DNA of 64,000 nucleotides from Qipengyuania qiaonensis (GTDB lineage: Bacteria; Pseudomonadota; Alphaproteobacteria; Sphingomonadales; Sphingomonadaceae). Made by a program: the position numbers and the translations under genes. The first letter of the stretch is position 1; each line of letters begins with the position of its first letter. Where the stretch lies: positions 1 to 64,000 of the forward strand of contig NZ_JAIGNO010000005.1 in NCBI RefSeq assembly GCF_019711515.1, in the 5' to 3' direction. The notes under the pieces are model-generated. The model was not told the origin of the DNA. It was given only the letters and a program-made list of their open reading frames with translations, and did no database searches. This document shows positions 39,155 to 47,256 of the stretch, in pieces.

Positions 39155-41698
39155 ATGATCGCGAAAACGCTTCTTCCGACAATGGCGTCGGTTGCCATAC
39201 TCGCCTCGTCGGCACTGCCCGCGCTGGCCGATACAGCGCAGCGGCCGGACTATCCGGTCGCCGCGCAGGTACATCCCGAACAATGGCCCGAAGTGGCCTT
39301 TCCGATCGTTTTGACCGAAAAGAGCGAAACGCGGGTGCAAGCGATCCTTGCGCGGATGACGCTGGAGCAAAAGGTCGGCCAGATCATTCAGGCCGACATT
39401 GCCAGCGTCACTCCCGACGACGTGCGCCGTTATCGTCTCGGCTCCGTGCTCAATGGCGGTAATTCGGGCCCCGGAGGCGACGATTTCGCTCCGGCCGAGA
39501 AATGGCTCGAACTTGCCGATGCCCTTTACGAAGCATCGATTGATGTGCCGCCAAATGAACCAAGGATCCCGATCATCTGGGGGACCGACGCCGTGCATGG
39601 CCATAGCAACATCGTCGGCGCCACGATATTCCCGCACAATGTCGGCCTGGGCGCGGCGCGTGATCCCGCCCTGATCGAACGCATCGGCCAGGTGACCGCG
39701 GTGGAAATCCGCGTAACCGGGCAGGAATGGACCTTTGCGCCCACCGTGGCTGTGCCGCAGGATTACCGCTGGGGCCGCGCATACGAAGGCTATTCGTCCG
39801 ACCCGGCGCTGGTTGCCGCCTATGCCGGAGCAATGATTCGCGGGCTGCAGGGTCCGGCCTCGACAACGCCGATCCTCGCCGGGTCGCATGTCGCGGCGAG
39901 TACCAAGCACTATCTCGCCGATGGCGGGACCACCGACGGGCGCGATCAGGGAGATGCAGCGATCTCGGAATTGGAACTCCGGCTGATCCACGGTGCGCCC
40001 TATATCCCCGCGATGGAAAACGGCGTCGCTACGGTGATGACCAGCTTCTCCAGCTGGAACGGGGTCAAGCTGGCGGGCCATCGCGGGCTGGTGACCGACG
40101 TGCTCAAGGACCGGATGAATTTTGGCGGCCTGGTCGTGACCGACTGGAATGCACATGGCCAGGTTGCGGGCTGCAGCAATGCCAGCTGTCCGCGCGCGGT
40201 CGATGCGGGGATCGACATGTTCATGGCGCCCGATAGCTGGCGCAGCCTGTATGACACTACCCTGGCGCAGGTGCGTGACGGCACGATCGCGATGGACCGG
40301 CTCGACGATGCCGTCGCGCGCGTATTGCGTGTCAAACTGCGTCTTGGCCTGTTCGACATGGGCAAACCTTCCGAGCGGGCACTGTCCGGCCAATATGAAC
40401 TGCTAGGTTCAGCCGACCACCGCGCGGTCGCGCGCGAGGCTGTGCGCAAGTCGATGGTACTCCTGAAGAATACGGGCGTGCTACCGCTGAAACCGGGTGG
40501 ACGGATACTGGTTGCGGGCGATGCGGCCGACGATATCGGACGCCAGTCGGGCGGGTGGACGCTTAGCTGGCAGGGCACCGGGCTCGGCAACGATCTGTTC
40601 CCCGGCGCAACTTCGCTCTGGCGCGGGATCGAAGAAGCCGCCGCTGCCACCGGGGGCAGCGCGGAGCTGGCGATCGACGGCCAGTTTGCCGAGCGACCCG
40701 ATGCCGCCATCGTCGTCTTCGGCGAGACGCCCTATGCCGAATTTCAAGGCGATATCGTCACGCTGCAATTGCGCCCTGAACTGCGCGGCCCGATCGCCAC
40801 CATGCGGCGTCTGAAAGAGCAGGGCATTCCTGTGGTCGCGGTCATGATCACCGGTCGGCCGCTCTATATTAACGAGGCGCTCAACGCCGCCGATGCTTTC
40901 GTCACTGCCTGGCTGCCCGGATCGGAGGGTGGCGGAGTGGCCGATATGCTCTTCTCCGGCGCGGACGGCTTGCCGACCCATGAATTTCGGGGACTGCTCC
41001 CGGCGAGCTGGCCGGCCACGGCCCTGCACGGCGGCAAGACCCTGTTCCCGTTCGGCTACGGCCTGCGCTACGCCGACGGTCCTCGGGGTTGGATCACGCT
41101 TCCCGAAGACAGCGGTGTCGATGACGACGGTAGCGACGGGCGCGTGTTTTTCGAACGCGGCACGCCCGCATCCTCATGGTCGCTCAACATATCGCACGCC
41201 GATGGTAGCGACAGTCTGCGAATAACCACGATTCCGGCAGAGGCGCTGGAGGGCCGCGTCCGTGTTACCGCCACCGATTACGGTGTACAGGAGGGAGCGC
41301 GCAGTTTTGCCATCGACGCGAACGACAGAGGTACGGCCATCGAACTTGCTGCATTCGATTCGACGGATCTGACCCGCGAAACCAATGGCGACCTGCTGCT
41401 GCTCAGCACGGTCCGGATCGATGCGGCTCTCACGCAGCCATTGCGTATGTCGGTGCGCTGCGGCGGTGAGCGTTGCGGCCAGGAGGTTCCGATTGCCGAA
41501 TTCGGCGATCTTTCGTCGGGCGAGTGGCGGGTGGTCGGCATTCCCCTCAAATGCTTCAGCGCTGCCGGCGCCGAAATGAACGCCATCACCTCGCCCTTTC
41601 GCATGACCAGCGTGGGCGCGGCAGAATTCAGTATTGCGCGGATTGCCTTGGGAAGCCTGTCCGAAGCGCATGTGGTTGCCGATTGCCCGACCGATTGA
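39155..41698 (+). CDS. Glycoside hydrolase family 3 (exported beta-glucosidase-like)
   Basis: 847 aa from ATG 39155 (an in-frame ATG at 39146 also exists). Signal peptide TLLPTMASVAILASSALPAL, cut near ALA-DTA. The GH3 N-terminal barrel has ARMTLEQKVGQIIQAD, PRIPIIWGTDAVHGHSNI and the nucleophile Asp in LVVTDWNAHG. The second domain has SMVLLKNTGVLPL and FPFGYGL. An extra C-terminal beta region of about 200 residues follows (ExoP-type length). It works on beta-linked oligosaccharides in the periplasm or on the outer membrane surface. It is divergent from the TonB receptor and shares operators with it. Confidence 0.92.
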   Translation: MIAKTLLPTMASVAILASSALPALADTAQRPDYPVAAQVHPEQWPEVAFPIVLTEKSETRVQAILARMTLEQKVGQIIQADIASVTPDDVRRYRLGSVLNGGNSGPGGDDFAPAEKWLELADALYEASIDVPPNEPRIPIIWGTDAVHGHSNIVGATIFPHNVGLGAARDPALIERIGQVTAVEIRVTGQEWTFAPTVAVPQDYRWGRAYEGYSSDPALVAAYAGAMIRGLQGPASTTPILAGSHVAASTKHYLADGGTTDGRDQGDAAISELELRLIHGAPYIPAMENGVATVMTSFSSWNGVKLAGHRGLVTDVLKDRMNFGGLVVTDWNAHGQVAGCSNASCPRAVDAGIDMFMAPDSWRSLYDTTLAQVRDGTIAMDRLDDAVARVLRVKLRLGLFDMGKPSERALSGQYELLGSADHRAVAREAVRKSMVLLKNTGVLPLKPGGRILVAGDAADDIGRQSGGWTLSWQGTGLGNDLFPGATSLWRGIEEAAAATGGSAELAIDGQFAERPDAAIVVFGETPYAEFQGDIVTLQLRPELRGPIATMRRLKEQGIPVVAVMITGRPLYINEALNAADAFVTAWLPGSEGGGVADMLFSGADGLPTHEFRGLLPASWPATALHGGKTLFPFGYGLRYADGPRGWITLPEDSGVDDDGSDGRVFFERGTPASSWSLNISHADGSDSLRITTIPAEALEGRVRVTATDYGVQEGARSFAIDANDRGTAIELAAFDSTDLTRETNGDLLLLSTVRIDAALTQPLRMSVRCGGERCGQEVPIAEFGDLSSGEWRVVGIPLKCFSAAGAEMNAITSPFRMTSVGAAEFSIARIALGSLSEAHVVADCPTD

Positions 41699-41902
41699 GC
41701 CGGTGGGCGGTGTGCCTTGGGGGTATCCCCTCAACCCGCAGAACGGTGCCGACGCACATGTCTTGCGGTGGATGTCCGCGCCGAAGCTGCGATCGAAGCG
41801 TCCATCGTGATATCGGCGGGTTTTACGTCGATAGCTGATGGTCAGCCTCGATCGCACCGGGAGCGCCGTTCGGCCGCGTTACACCGGCGCTCGTTTGTTC
41901 GG

Positions 41903-42295
41903 TCATCCGGGAATGCGCGCGATCACCTTAATCTCGAAGTCGAAGCCCGCCAACCAATTCACGCCGATCGCGGTCCAGTTCGGATAGGGCTTTTCAGGGA
42001 AATGACGGTTCTTGACCTCCATGAACGTATCGAACTGGTTTTCCGGATCGGTGTGGAAAGTCGTGATGTCGACGATATCGTCGAGGCTGCACCCGGCAGC
42101 CGCCAGTACCGCCTTTAGATTGGCGAAGGCGCGTTCGACCTGCGCCCCGAACTCGGGTTCCGGCTCGCCGTTCTCGCGGCTGCCGACCTGGCCGGAGACG
42201 AACAGCAGATCGCCCGAGCGGATCGCCGCAGAATAGCCGTGCTCTTCGTAAAGGGCGTGCCGGTCGGCGGGGAAGATAGCGTTACGTTTGGTCAT
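41903..42295 (-). CDS. RidA/YjgF/YER057c-family protein
   Basis: 130 aa from ATG 42295, the normal RidA size; the frame upstream is not supported. Motifs: GYSAAIRSGDLLFVSGQVGS, the QVERAFANLKAVLAAAGCSL segment, and the end YPNWTAIGVNWLAGFDFEIK then VIARIPG. RidA proteins deaminate reactive imines/enamines or act in amide catabolism. The usual active-site Arg near the C-terminus (RxxVEVxxLP type) is replaced by NWLAGFDFEIK, so a divergent subgroup is likely. AAGGAC is 11 nt upstream. It is the first gene of a group of small enzymes. Confidence 0.85.
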   Translation of the reverse strand: MTKRNAIFPADRHALYEEHGYSAAIRSGDLLFVSGQVGSRENGEPEPEFGAQVERAFANLKAVLAAAGCSLDDIVDITTFHTDPENQFDTFMEVKNRHFPEKPYPNWTAIGVNWLAGFDFEIKVIARIPG

Positions 42296-42332
42296 GATAG
42301 TATTGTCCTTTATGCGGAGGGTATGGTCGCCT

Positions 42333-42797
42333 TTACCGGTCGGCGAGCTGGCTCTTTGGTGTGGCGTGTATGATTGCGGCATCACCGAGCGCCGCGATCA
42401 GCACCTGGGGGTTCCAATAGTCTCTATAGCGGCTGATCCGCCCGTCGCGGAGCTCGATGACCGATATGTAGTCCTGATCGTAGCGCGCGCCGGTCTCGTT
42501 CGCATATGCTTTCGCTGCGAATTCCAGCACAGCCGACCTCTTGTCGGGCGCCACAATCGCGCGGAGCAATATCAAAGTTTCGACCGTGATCAGCTCACCG
42601 ACACGCGGCAGATAGTCCGCCAGCGCGACCTTGCCTGTCAGCTCGGTGACACTGCCGGGCAGTGCATAGGGAAACTCGAAGGAGATATCGTCGGACATCA
42701 GATCCAGAAAGCCACCCTCGGTTGGAGCCAGCGCATCACCCAGAGCGGACACAAGCAGGGACTGCAGGCCTGGAAATTCCATTTTCTTCTTGCTCAT
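42333..42797 (-). CDS. SnoaL-like (NTF2-fold) protein
   Basis: 154 aa. It has the cone-shaped NTF2/SnoaL pattern: LVSALGDALAPTEGGFLDLM, SDDISFEFPYALPGSVTELT, LPRVGELITVETLILLRAIV, and YDQDYISVIELRDGRISRYR with DYWNPQVL. The phrase YRDYWNP is shared with the other SnoaL-like gene at 43459. These proteins are steroid-isomerase-like enzymes or ligand binders; the substrate is unknown. It is divergent from the TetR gene at 42851, which may repress it. Confidence 0.8.
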   Translation of the reverse strand: MSKKKMEFPGLQSLLVSALGDALAPTEGGFLDLMSDDISFEFPYALPGSVTELTGKVALADYLPRVGELITVETLILLRAIVAPDKRSAVLEFAAKAYANETGARYDQDYISVIELRDGRISRYRDYWNPQVLIAALGDAAIIHATPKSQLADR

Positions 42798-42850
42798 GCC
42801 TTCACTCGCGACCGACCATTAGGTAACCCGGGCGATATGGAGGGCGTTGG

Positions 42851-43462
42851 ATGGAACGCAAGAGTACCGACCAAAAATCTCGTCGTAAGCCGAGTGGCGC
42901 CGCCGTTATCCGGAGCGATCTGACGAGATCCCTCCATCGCGCATTGTTCGAGGAATGGGCCGAATATGGCTATGCCGGAATAAGCCTAGAGCGCGTCGCC
43001 GCGCGCGCAGGAGCCGGTAAGGCGGCCATCTACAGGCGGTGGCCTTCGAAGCGGGAGTTTGCCGCCGGGGCAGTCCATGCCGCTGGCATATCGCTATCGG
43101 ACTTTTCCGATCATGGATCGCTGGAGGCGGATATCGGCGCGTTCCTCACCGCCAATCGTAGGGCGTTTCGGCATCCTTTGATCCGGCGAGTCCTGCCGGA
43201 TCTTCTGGCCGAACGCCTTTGTGCGGGCGAGCTGACAAGCGTGGTGGACCAGATCGCGGAAGTGCGACGCGAAAACGGTGAACGACTTCTCGACCGGGCG
43301 GTCCAACGCAGAGAGTTGTCCGCCTCGATTGACCGAGAACTGGCCCTCGATCTGATACCGTCGCCGCTCTACTGGCGGATGATTATCCGTGGCCGACCGA
43401 TCAGCAGGGCGGAACTGGATCGCCAGGTGACCGCTCTCGTCGCCGCATTGAGGGTCTGCTAG
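42851..43462 (+). CDS. TetR/AcrR-family regulator
   Basis: 203 aa. HTH region ALFEEWAEYGYAGISLERVA then ARAGAGKAAIYRRWPSKREF, and a C-terminal domain of the TetR_C type (LIRRVLPDLLAERLCAGELT; YWRMIIRGRPISRAELDRQV). The ATG has GGAGGG 7 nt upstream. It lies between two minus-strand SnoaL-like genes, divergent from one and overlapping the other's stop by 4 nt, so it probably controls one or both. Confidence 0.88.
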   Translation: MERKSTDQKSRRKPSGAAVIRSDLTRSLHRALFEEWAEYGYAGISLERVAARAGAGKAAIYRRWPSKREFAAGAVHAAGISLSDFSDHGSLEADIGAFLTANRRAFRHPLIRRVLPDLLAERLCAGELTSVVDQIAEVRRENGERLLDRAVQRRELSASIDRELALDLIPSPLYWRMIIRGRPISRAELDRQVTALVAALRVC

Positions 43463-43917
43463 GTCCGTGCCGCGGGGCCTTTGACATTGTCGGGCAAGGC
43501 GTCCGCACCGCCCGCAGCGGTCAAGGCGACGATAGGATTCCAGTAGTCGCGATATTCGGCGATCTTTCCGTTACGGACGCGAATGACATTGATGTAGCGC
43601 TGATCGTAGGACAGCCCGGTTTTTACGCCCGTGGCGTTCTTGGCATGGAATTCGAGGATGACCGTTTCGCCATTGGTAGCCCGATATTGCGCGGTTTCGA
43701 CCAGTTCTTCGATATCGAAATACTCGGGGACGACGGGCATATATTCGGCCACGGTGTCGCGCCCCACAAGCTGGTTGGCCCCGCCCGGAGCATAGGGTGC
43801 TTCGAACGCAACGTCCTTCGCGCACATGTCGGCGAAGCTTTCTGCAGGGTCGAGAAGATCGCCGATGCTGTTGCGGAGCAAATTGGTAAGCGGCGGAAAA
43901 ACGTCAGGATATGCCAT
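43459..43917 (-). CDS. SnoaL-like (NTF2-fold) protein, second copy
   Basis: 152 aa from ATG 43917, with AAGGAA upstream. It begins YPDVFPPLTNLLRNSIGDLL and contains FADMCAKDVAFEAPYAPGGA, NQLVGRDTVAEYMPVVPEY and YDQRYINVIRVRNGKIAEYR with DYWNP. It is clearly homologous to the protein at 42333 (YRDYWNP near the same position) but well diverged. Its last codons overlap the stop of the convergent TetR gene by 4 nt. Confidence 0.8.
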   Translation of the reverse strand: MAYPDVFPPLTNLLRNSIGDLLDPAESFADMCAKDVAFEAPYAPGGANQLVGRDTVAEYMPVVPEYFDIEELVETAQYRATNGETVILEFHAKNATGVKTGLSYDQRYINVIRVRNGKIAEYRDYWNPIVALTAAGGADALPDNVKGPAART

Positions 43918-44066
43918 GTCCAGTTCCTTTGTTGAAAGACGGGCCGGCATATGGGTGCAAGTGGACGGAACGCAAGCGTTCCGTCCAAATTTATCTCAAC
44001 TTCGCATCTGGATCGCAGCTCCGGACGCGGCGGCCGAGGCATTTTCGCCATGGCCGCCGCCGGTTG

Positions 44067-44774
44067 TCAGGCTCCAAAGGCCCCATCGATCGTGTGCATG
44101 GCACCGGTCACGAAGCCGGCTTCGGGTCCGGCCAGCCAGGCGACCATGCCGGCGACTTCCTCGGGCCGGCCGTGGCGCTTGATGGCCAAGAAACTGTGCA
44201 TCAGATCGCGCATCGGCCCGTCTTCGGGATTGGCGTCGGTATCGATCGGACCAGGCTGAACCACATTGATCGTGATCCCCCGTGGCCCGAAATCGCGCGC
44301 CAGACCGCGCGCCATGCCCTGCAGCGCGGACTTGCTGAGCGCATAAGACGCCATTCCCGGCAGCGGCATGCGGTCGCCATTGACCGATCCGATCACGATG
44401 ATCCGGCCGCCCTCCGGCATCTGGCGCGCTGCCTCCACCGATGCGTGGTAGGGTGCGTGGACATTGACGCTGAGCATCCTGTCGACCTCGTCCGGATCCT
44501 GTTCCAGCGCATCGCCGAATATGGCGAAACCGGCATTTACGACCAGGATATCCAGCGGTCCGCTTTCCCGTACACGGTCTATAACCGCGTCGCGATCGGC
44601 GCTGTCGGTGTGGACCGCCGTCGTGCCCGTGTCGTCCGCCAGCGTCTTGGCGGCTTCCGGCGAACCGGCGTAGGTGAAAATCACTTTCGCTCCGTCGTTT
44701 GCCAAACGCCGCACGATCGCGGCTCCAATGCCTCGGCTACCGCCGAGGACGAGTACGCGTTTACCTTGAAACAT
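44067..44774 (-). CDS. bdcA: SDR-family oxidoreductase, BdcA-like
   Basis: 235 aa from ATG 44774. Rossmann motif VLGGSRGIGAAIVRRLAN (GxxxGIG), LDILVVNAGFAIFGDALE, catalytic Ser in RIIVIGSVNGDR, Tyr/Lys in SYALSKSALQGMARGLARDF, and ITINVVQPGPIDTDANPEDG. The middle and C-terminal blocks match, from memory, the E. coli protein BdcA (c-di-GMP-binding biofilm dispersal mediator) very closely, including SVNGDRMP and QPGPIDTDAN. A BdcR-like TetR gene is divergent from it, the same arrangement as in E. coli. It may bind c-di-GMP or act as a reductase. Confidence 0.85.
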   Translation of the reverse strand: MFQGKRVLVLGGSRGIGAAIVRRLANDGAKVIFTYAGSPEAAKTLADDTGTTAVHTDSADRDAVIDRVRESGPLDILVVNAGFAIFGDALEQDPDEVDRMLSVNVHAPYHASVEAARQMPEGGRIIVIGSVNGDRMPLPGMASYALSKSALQGMARGLARDFGPRGITINVVQPGPIDTDANPEDGPMRDLMHSFLAIKRHGRPEEVAGMVAWLAGPEAGFVTGAMHTIDGAFGA

Positions 44775-44809
44775 GGCCAACTGCCTTCCTTGATGTTTAA
44801 TATAGGGCG

Positions 44810-44854
44810 CACTACATAATAGGCGACCGACACCGTTCAAGAGATTTTGTAGTG
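44810..44854. promoter_or_regulatory. Possible BdcR operator: inverted repeat in the bdcA/bdcR intergenic region
   Basis: CACTACA at 44810-44816 and TGTAGTG at 44848-44854 are perfect inverted copies in the 77-nt divergent region, with centres 38 nt apart. The second overlaps the GTG start of bdcR. It could be a bipartite site for the TetR-type regulator, but the spacing is long and it may be chance. Confidence 0.3.
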
Positions 44855-45445
44855 AGCGATAAAAATATATCCCGACGAAGAGGCCGCCCGCGGAGTTTCG
44901 ACCCTGGCGAGGCGGTGGCGACTGCCCAGGGCCTCTTTCATTCGCGCGGTTATGACGGGGTCAGCGTGGCCGACGTAACCAGCGCGATAGGCATCAATGC
45001 ACCCAGTTTCTACGCGGCTTTCGGCAGCAAGGCCGGGTTGTACGACCAGGTTCTCCAACGCTGGGCCTGCACGGGAGCCATTCCCCTTCAGGACATCTTG
45101 CGCACAGACCGATTGGTCGAGGCATCGCTTGTCGATCTGTTGACGGAAGCGGCACGTCAGTATGCGGCCGATCCCGATGCCACCGGATGCCTTGTGCTCG
45201 AGGGAACTCGCAGCAACGACGCAGATGCGCGACAGGCTGCCAGCGCCTACAGCGTGGCAGCGCAAGAAGCGATCCGCGAATATATCGCACAGCGGCACCC
45301 TGAAAGCGCCGACCTACTGGCGGACTACGTTTGTACAACCATGGTGGGCCTCTCGGCTCAGGCTCGCAATGGCTTGGACCGTAATCGACTGCTCGAAGTC
45401 GCGGAGACGGCAGGCCTCGCGATTTCGCGTGTTCTTACGGACTAG
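44852..45445 (+). CDS. bdcR: TetR-family regulator, BdcR-like
   Basis: 197 aa with a GTG start. HTH: FDPGEAVATAQGLFHSRGYD, GVSVADVTSAIGINAPSFYA and AFGSKAGLYDQVL. The stretch AAFGSKAGL followed by the AIPLQDILRTDRLVE and ATGCLVLEGTRSND segments resembles E. coli BdcR, which regulates bdcA. It is divergent from the bdcA-like gene by 77 nt. Orthology is inferred from remembered sequence and synteny, not measured. Confidence 0.8.
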   Translation: MSDKNISRRRGRPRSFDPGEAVATAQGLFHSRGYDGVSVADVTSAIGINAPSFYAAFGSKAGLYDQVLQRWACTGAIPLQDILRTDRLVEASLVDLLTEAARQYAADPDATGCLVLEGTRSNDADARQAASAYSVAAQEAIREYIAQRHPESADLLADYVCTTMVGLSAQARNGLDRNRLLEVAETAGLAISRVLTD

Positions 45446-45575
45446 GCGACGCCCACCCTCACTCGGCGATTTTATCCAGGTTGGCCGCTCCCACTCCGCT
45501 TGCGTTTGCGCTCCTTCAGAGCCGACCTCCAGCCCACACCGAAACCGGAAGTTTGAAGGTAGCTTTGATCGGCCG

Positions 45576-46412
45576 TCAGCTCGCGACGAAGGCCAGTAGA
45601 TCGGCGTTCAGCACATCCGCATTGACCGACAACATGCCGTGCGAATAGCCGGAATAGACCTTCAGCGTGCCGTTGCTAAGCAGCTTGATCGCCTTGTGGG
45701 CGGAAGGTCCGATGGGCACCACCTGATCGTCATCGCCGTGCATCACCAGCGTCGGCACGCTGATCGCCTTGAGGTCTTCGGTCTGATCGGTTTCGGAGAA
45801 CGCCGCGATGCCGTCGTAATGTGCCTTGGCGCTGCCCATCATGCCCTGTCGCCACCAGTTCTGGATCATCCCTTCATGGACTTCCGCATTCGGGCGGTTG
45901 AAGCCGTAGAACGGGCCGGAAGGGACATCGCGGAAAAATTGCGCGCGGTTCACGGCCAGCGCGGACCGGAAACCGTCGAAGACCTCCTTCGGCGTACCCT
46001 CGGGATTGTCGGCGGTCTGCAGCATGAGGGGCGGGATTGCGGAGACCAGCACGGCCTTCGCCACCCGGCCTGCCGGCTCGCCATGCTTCGCGACATAGCG
46101 CGCGACTTCGCCGCCGCCCGTCGAATGGCCGATATGGACGGCTCCGCGCAGGTCGAGTGCTTCGACGACGGCCGCGGCATCGGCGGCGTAATGCTCGATA
46201 TCGTGACCGCTATCGACCTGGCTCGAGCGGCCATGTCCCCGCCGGTCGTGAGCGATCACGCGATAGCCCTCCGCCAGGAAGAACAGCAGCTGCGCGTCCC
46301 AGTCGTCGGCGCTCAGCGGCCAGCCATGGTGGAACATGATCGGCTGCGCATCCTTGGGGCCCCAGTCCTTGTAGAAGATCTCGACGCCGTCTTTCGTGGT
46401 AACGAAGCTCAT
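45576..46412 (-). CDS. Alpha/beta hydrolase, non-haem chloroperoxidase/arylesterase type
   Basis: 278 aa from ATG 46412, with AAGGAG 8 nt upstream. Oxyanion segment MFHHGWPLSADDWDAQLLFF, nucleophile Ser in HIGHSTGGGEVARYVAKHGE, catalytic Asp in LVMHGDDDQVVPI and His in YSGYSHGM. This is the haloperoxidase-type esterase subgroup, cytoplasmic; many act as esterases or perhydrolases. The longer frame upstream is not supported. It lies 151 nt downstream of hutC on the same strand, probably a separate transcript. Confidence 0.88.
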   Translation of the reverse strand: MSFVTTKDGVEIFYKDWGPKDAQPIMFHHGWPLSADDWDAQLLFFLAEGYRVIAHDRRGHGRSSQVDSGHDIEHYAADAAAVVEALDLRGAVHIGHSTGGGEVARYVAKHGEPAGRVAKAVLVSAIPPLMLQTADNPEGTPKEVFDGFRSALAVNRAQFFRDVPSGPFYGFNRPNAEVHEGMIQNWWRQGMMGSAKAHYDGIAAFSETDQTEDLKAISVPTLVMHGDDDQVVPIGPSAHKAIKLLSNGTLKVYSGYSHGMLSVNADVLNADLLAFVAS

Positions 46413-46563
46413 GTTTGCATCTCCTTCGGATAGGCTGTGCGTGCCGATTCCTGCGACCCGGCTCTCGCCATGCGCCCTGTTTTTGCCGAATTCGTGGCAT
46501 GCCGCACGGCTGGGCGCTCCTTGCGAACGCATCGGCGCACCGCGCCACCCTTTGCCACCACCG

Positions 46564-47256
46564 CTAGATCGTGAATTCGAGCCGGTAGCCGGCCGCATAT
46601 ATCAGCGTCATGGCCGTGACCGGGCGATCGTCTAGCCAGGTCGTCCGCTCCATGGTGAACAGGGCGGCGCCTTCGGTCGCACCGAGGATCGCGGCGACGT
46701 CCGCGGTGGCGGCACTGGCCGAGATGGCGACTTCGCCGCGCGTGAATGGCACCCTGCGGACGAGCCATTCATTGGCGCTGAGGTCGCCGAACTCGGCATG
46801 CTCGAATTCGGGGACCGTGGCGAGGTTCACCCAGCGGGTCTCGAACGCGAAGGGGCGATCATCGGCAAGGTGAAGGGTTTCAAGATAGACGGCGCGGTCG
46901 CCGCGTCCCAGCTTCAATCGCCCGCGCAGATCTGCCGGCACCGATGCCAGCTTCCGCTCGCGGATCTCGCAACGGTATCCCGCGCCGCTTTCCTCGACCT
47001 GTTCGCGCAGCAGCGGAATGCGCAGTTGCGCCGGCGGTAGCGGCAATGGCCGAACGCGCGTGCCGCCCTTGCGTTTGCGCTCGACGATGCCTTCATCGGC
47101 CAGTGCCTGCAGCGCGCGGTTCACCGTGGTGCGCGAGCAGCCATACTCCTCGGCGAAATCCGCTTCGCCGGGAATGAGTTCGCCCAGCTTCCATTCGCCC
47201 GCGACGATGCGTGCCCGGATCGCCTCGCGAATGCCGCTATGGCTGATGGCGTTCAC
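46564..47256 (-). CDS. hutC: Histidine utilisation repressor HutC (GntR/HutC family)
   Basis: 230 aa. GTG start at 47256 overlapping the hutF stop (GTGA). The N-terminal winged helix IREAIRARIVAGEWKLGELI, PGEADFAEEYGCSRTTVNRA and LQALADEGIVERKRKGGTRV is GntR; the C-terminal UTRA domain holds RCEIRERKLASVPADLRGRL and TRWVNLATVPEFEHAEFG. The ligand is normally urocanate. It is co-transcribed with hutF and divergent from hutIHGU, with an operator-like palindrome in the middle, so it probably represses both arms. Confidence 0.9.
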   Translation of the reverse strand: MNAISHSGIREAIRARIVAGEWKLGELIPGEADFAEEYGCSRTTVNRALQALADEGIVERKRKGGTRVRPLPLPPAQLRIPLLREQVEESGAGYRCEIRERKLASVPADLRGRLKLGRGDRAVYLETLHLADDRPFAFETRWVNLATVPEFEHAEFGDLSANEWLVRRVPFTRGEVAISASAATADVAAILGATEGAALFTMERTTWLDDRPVTAMTLIYAAGYRLEFTI

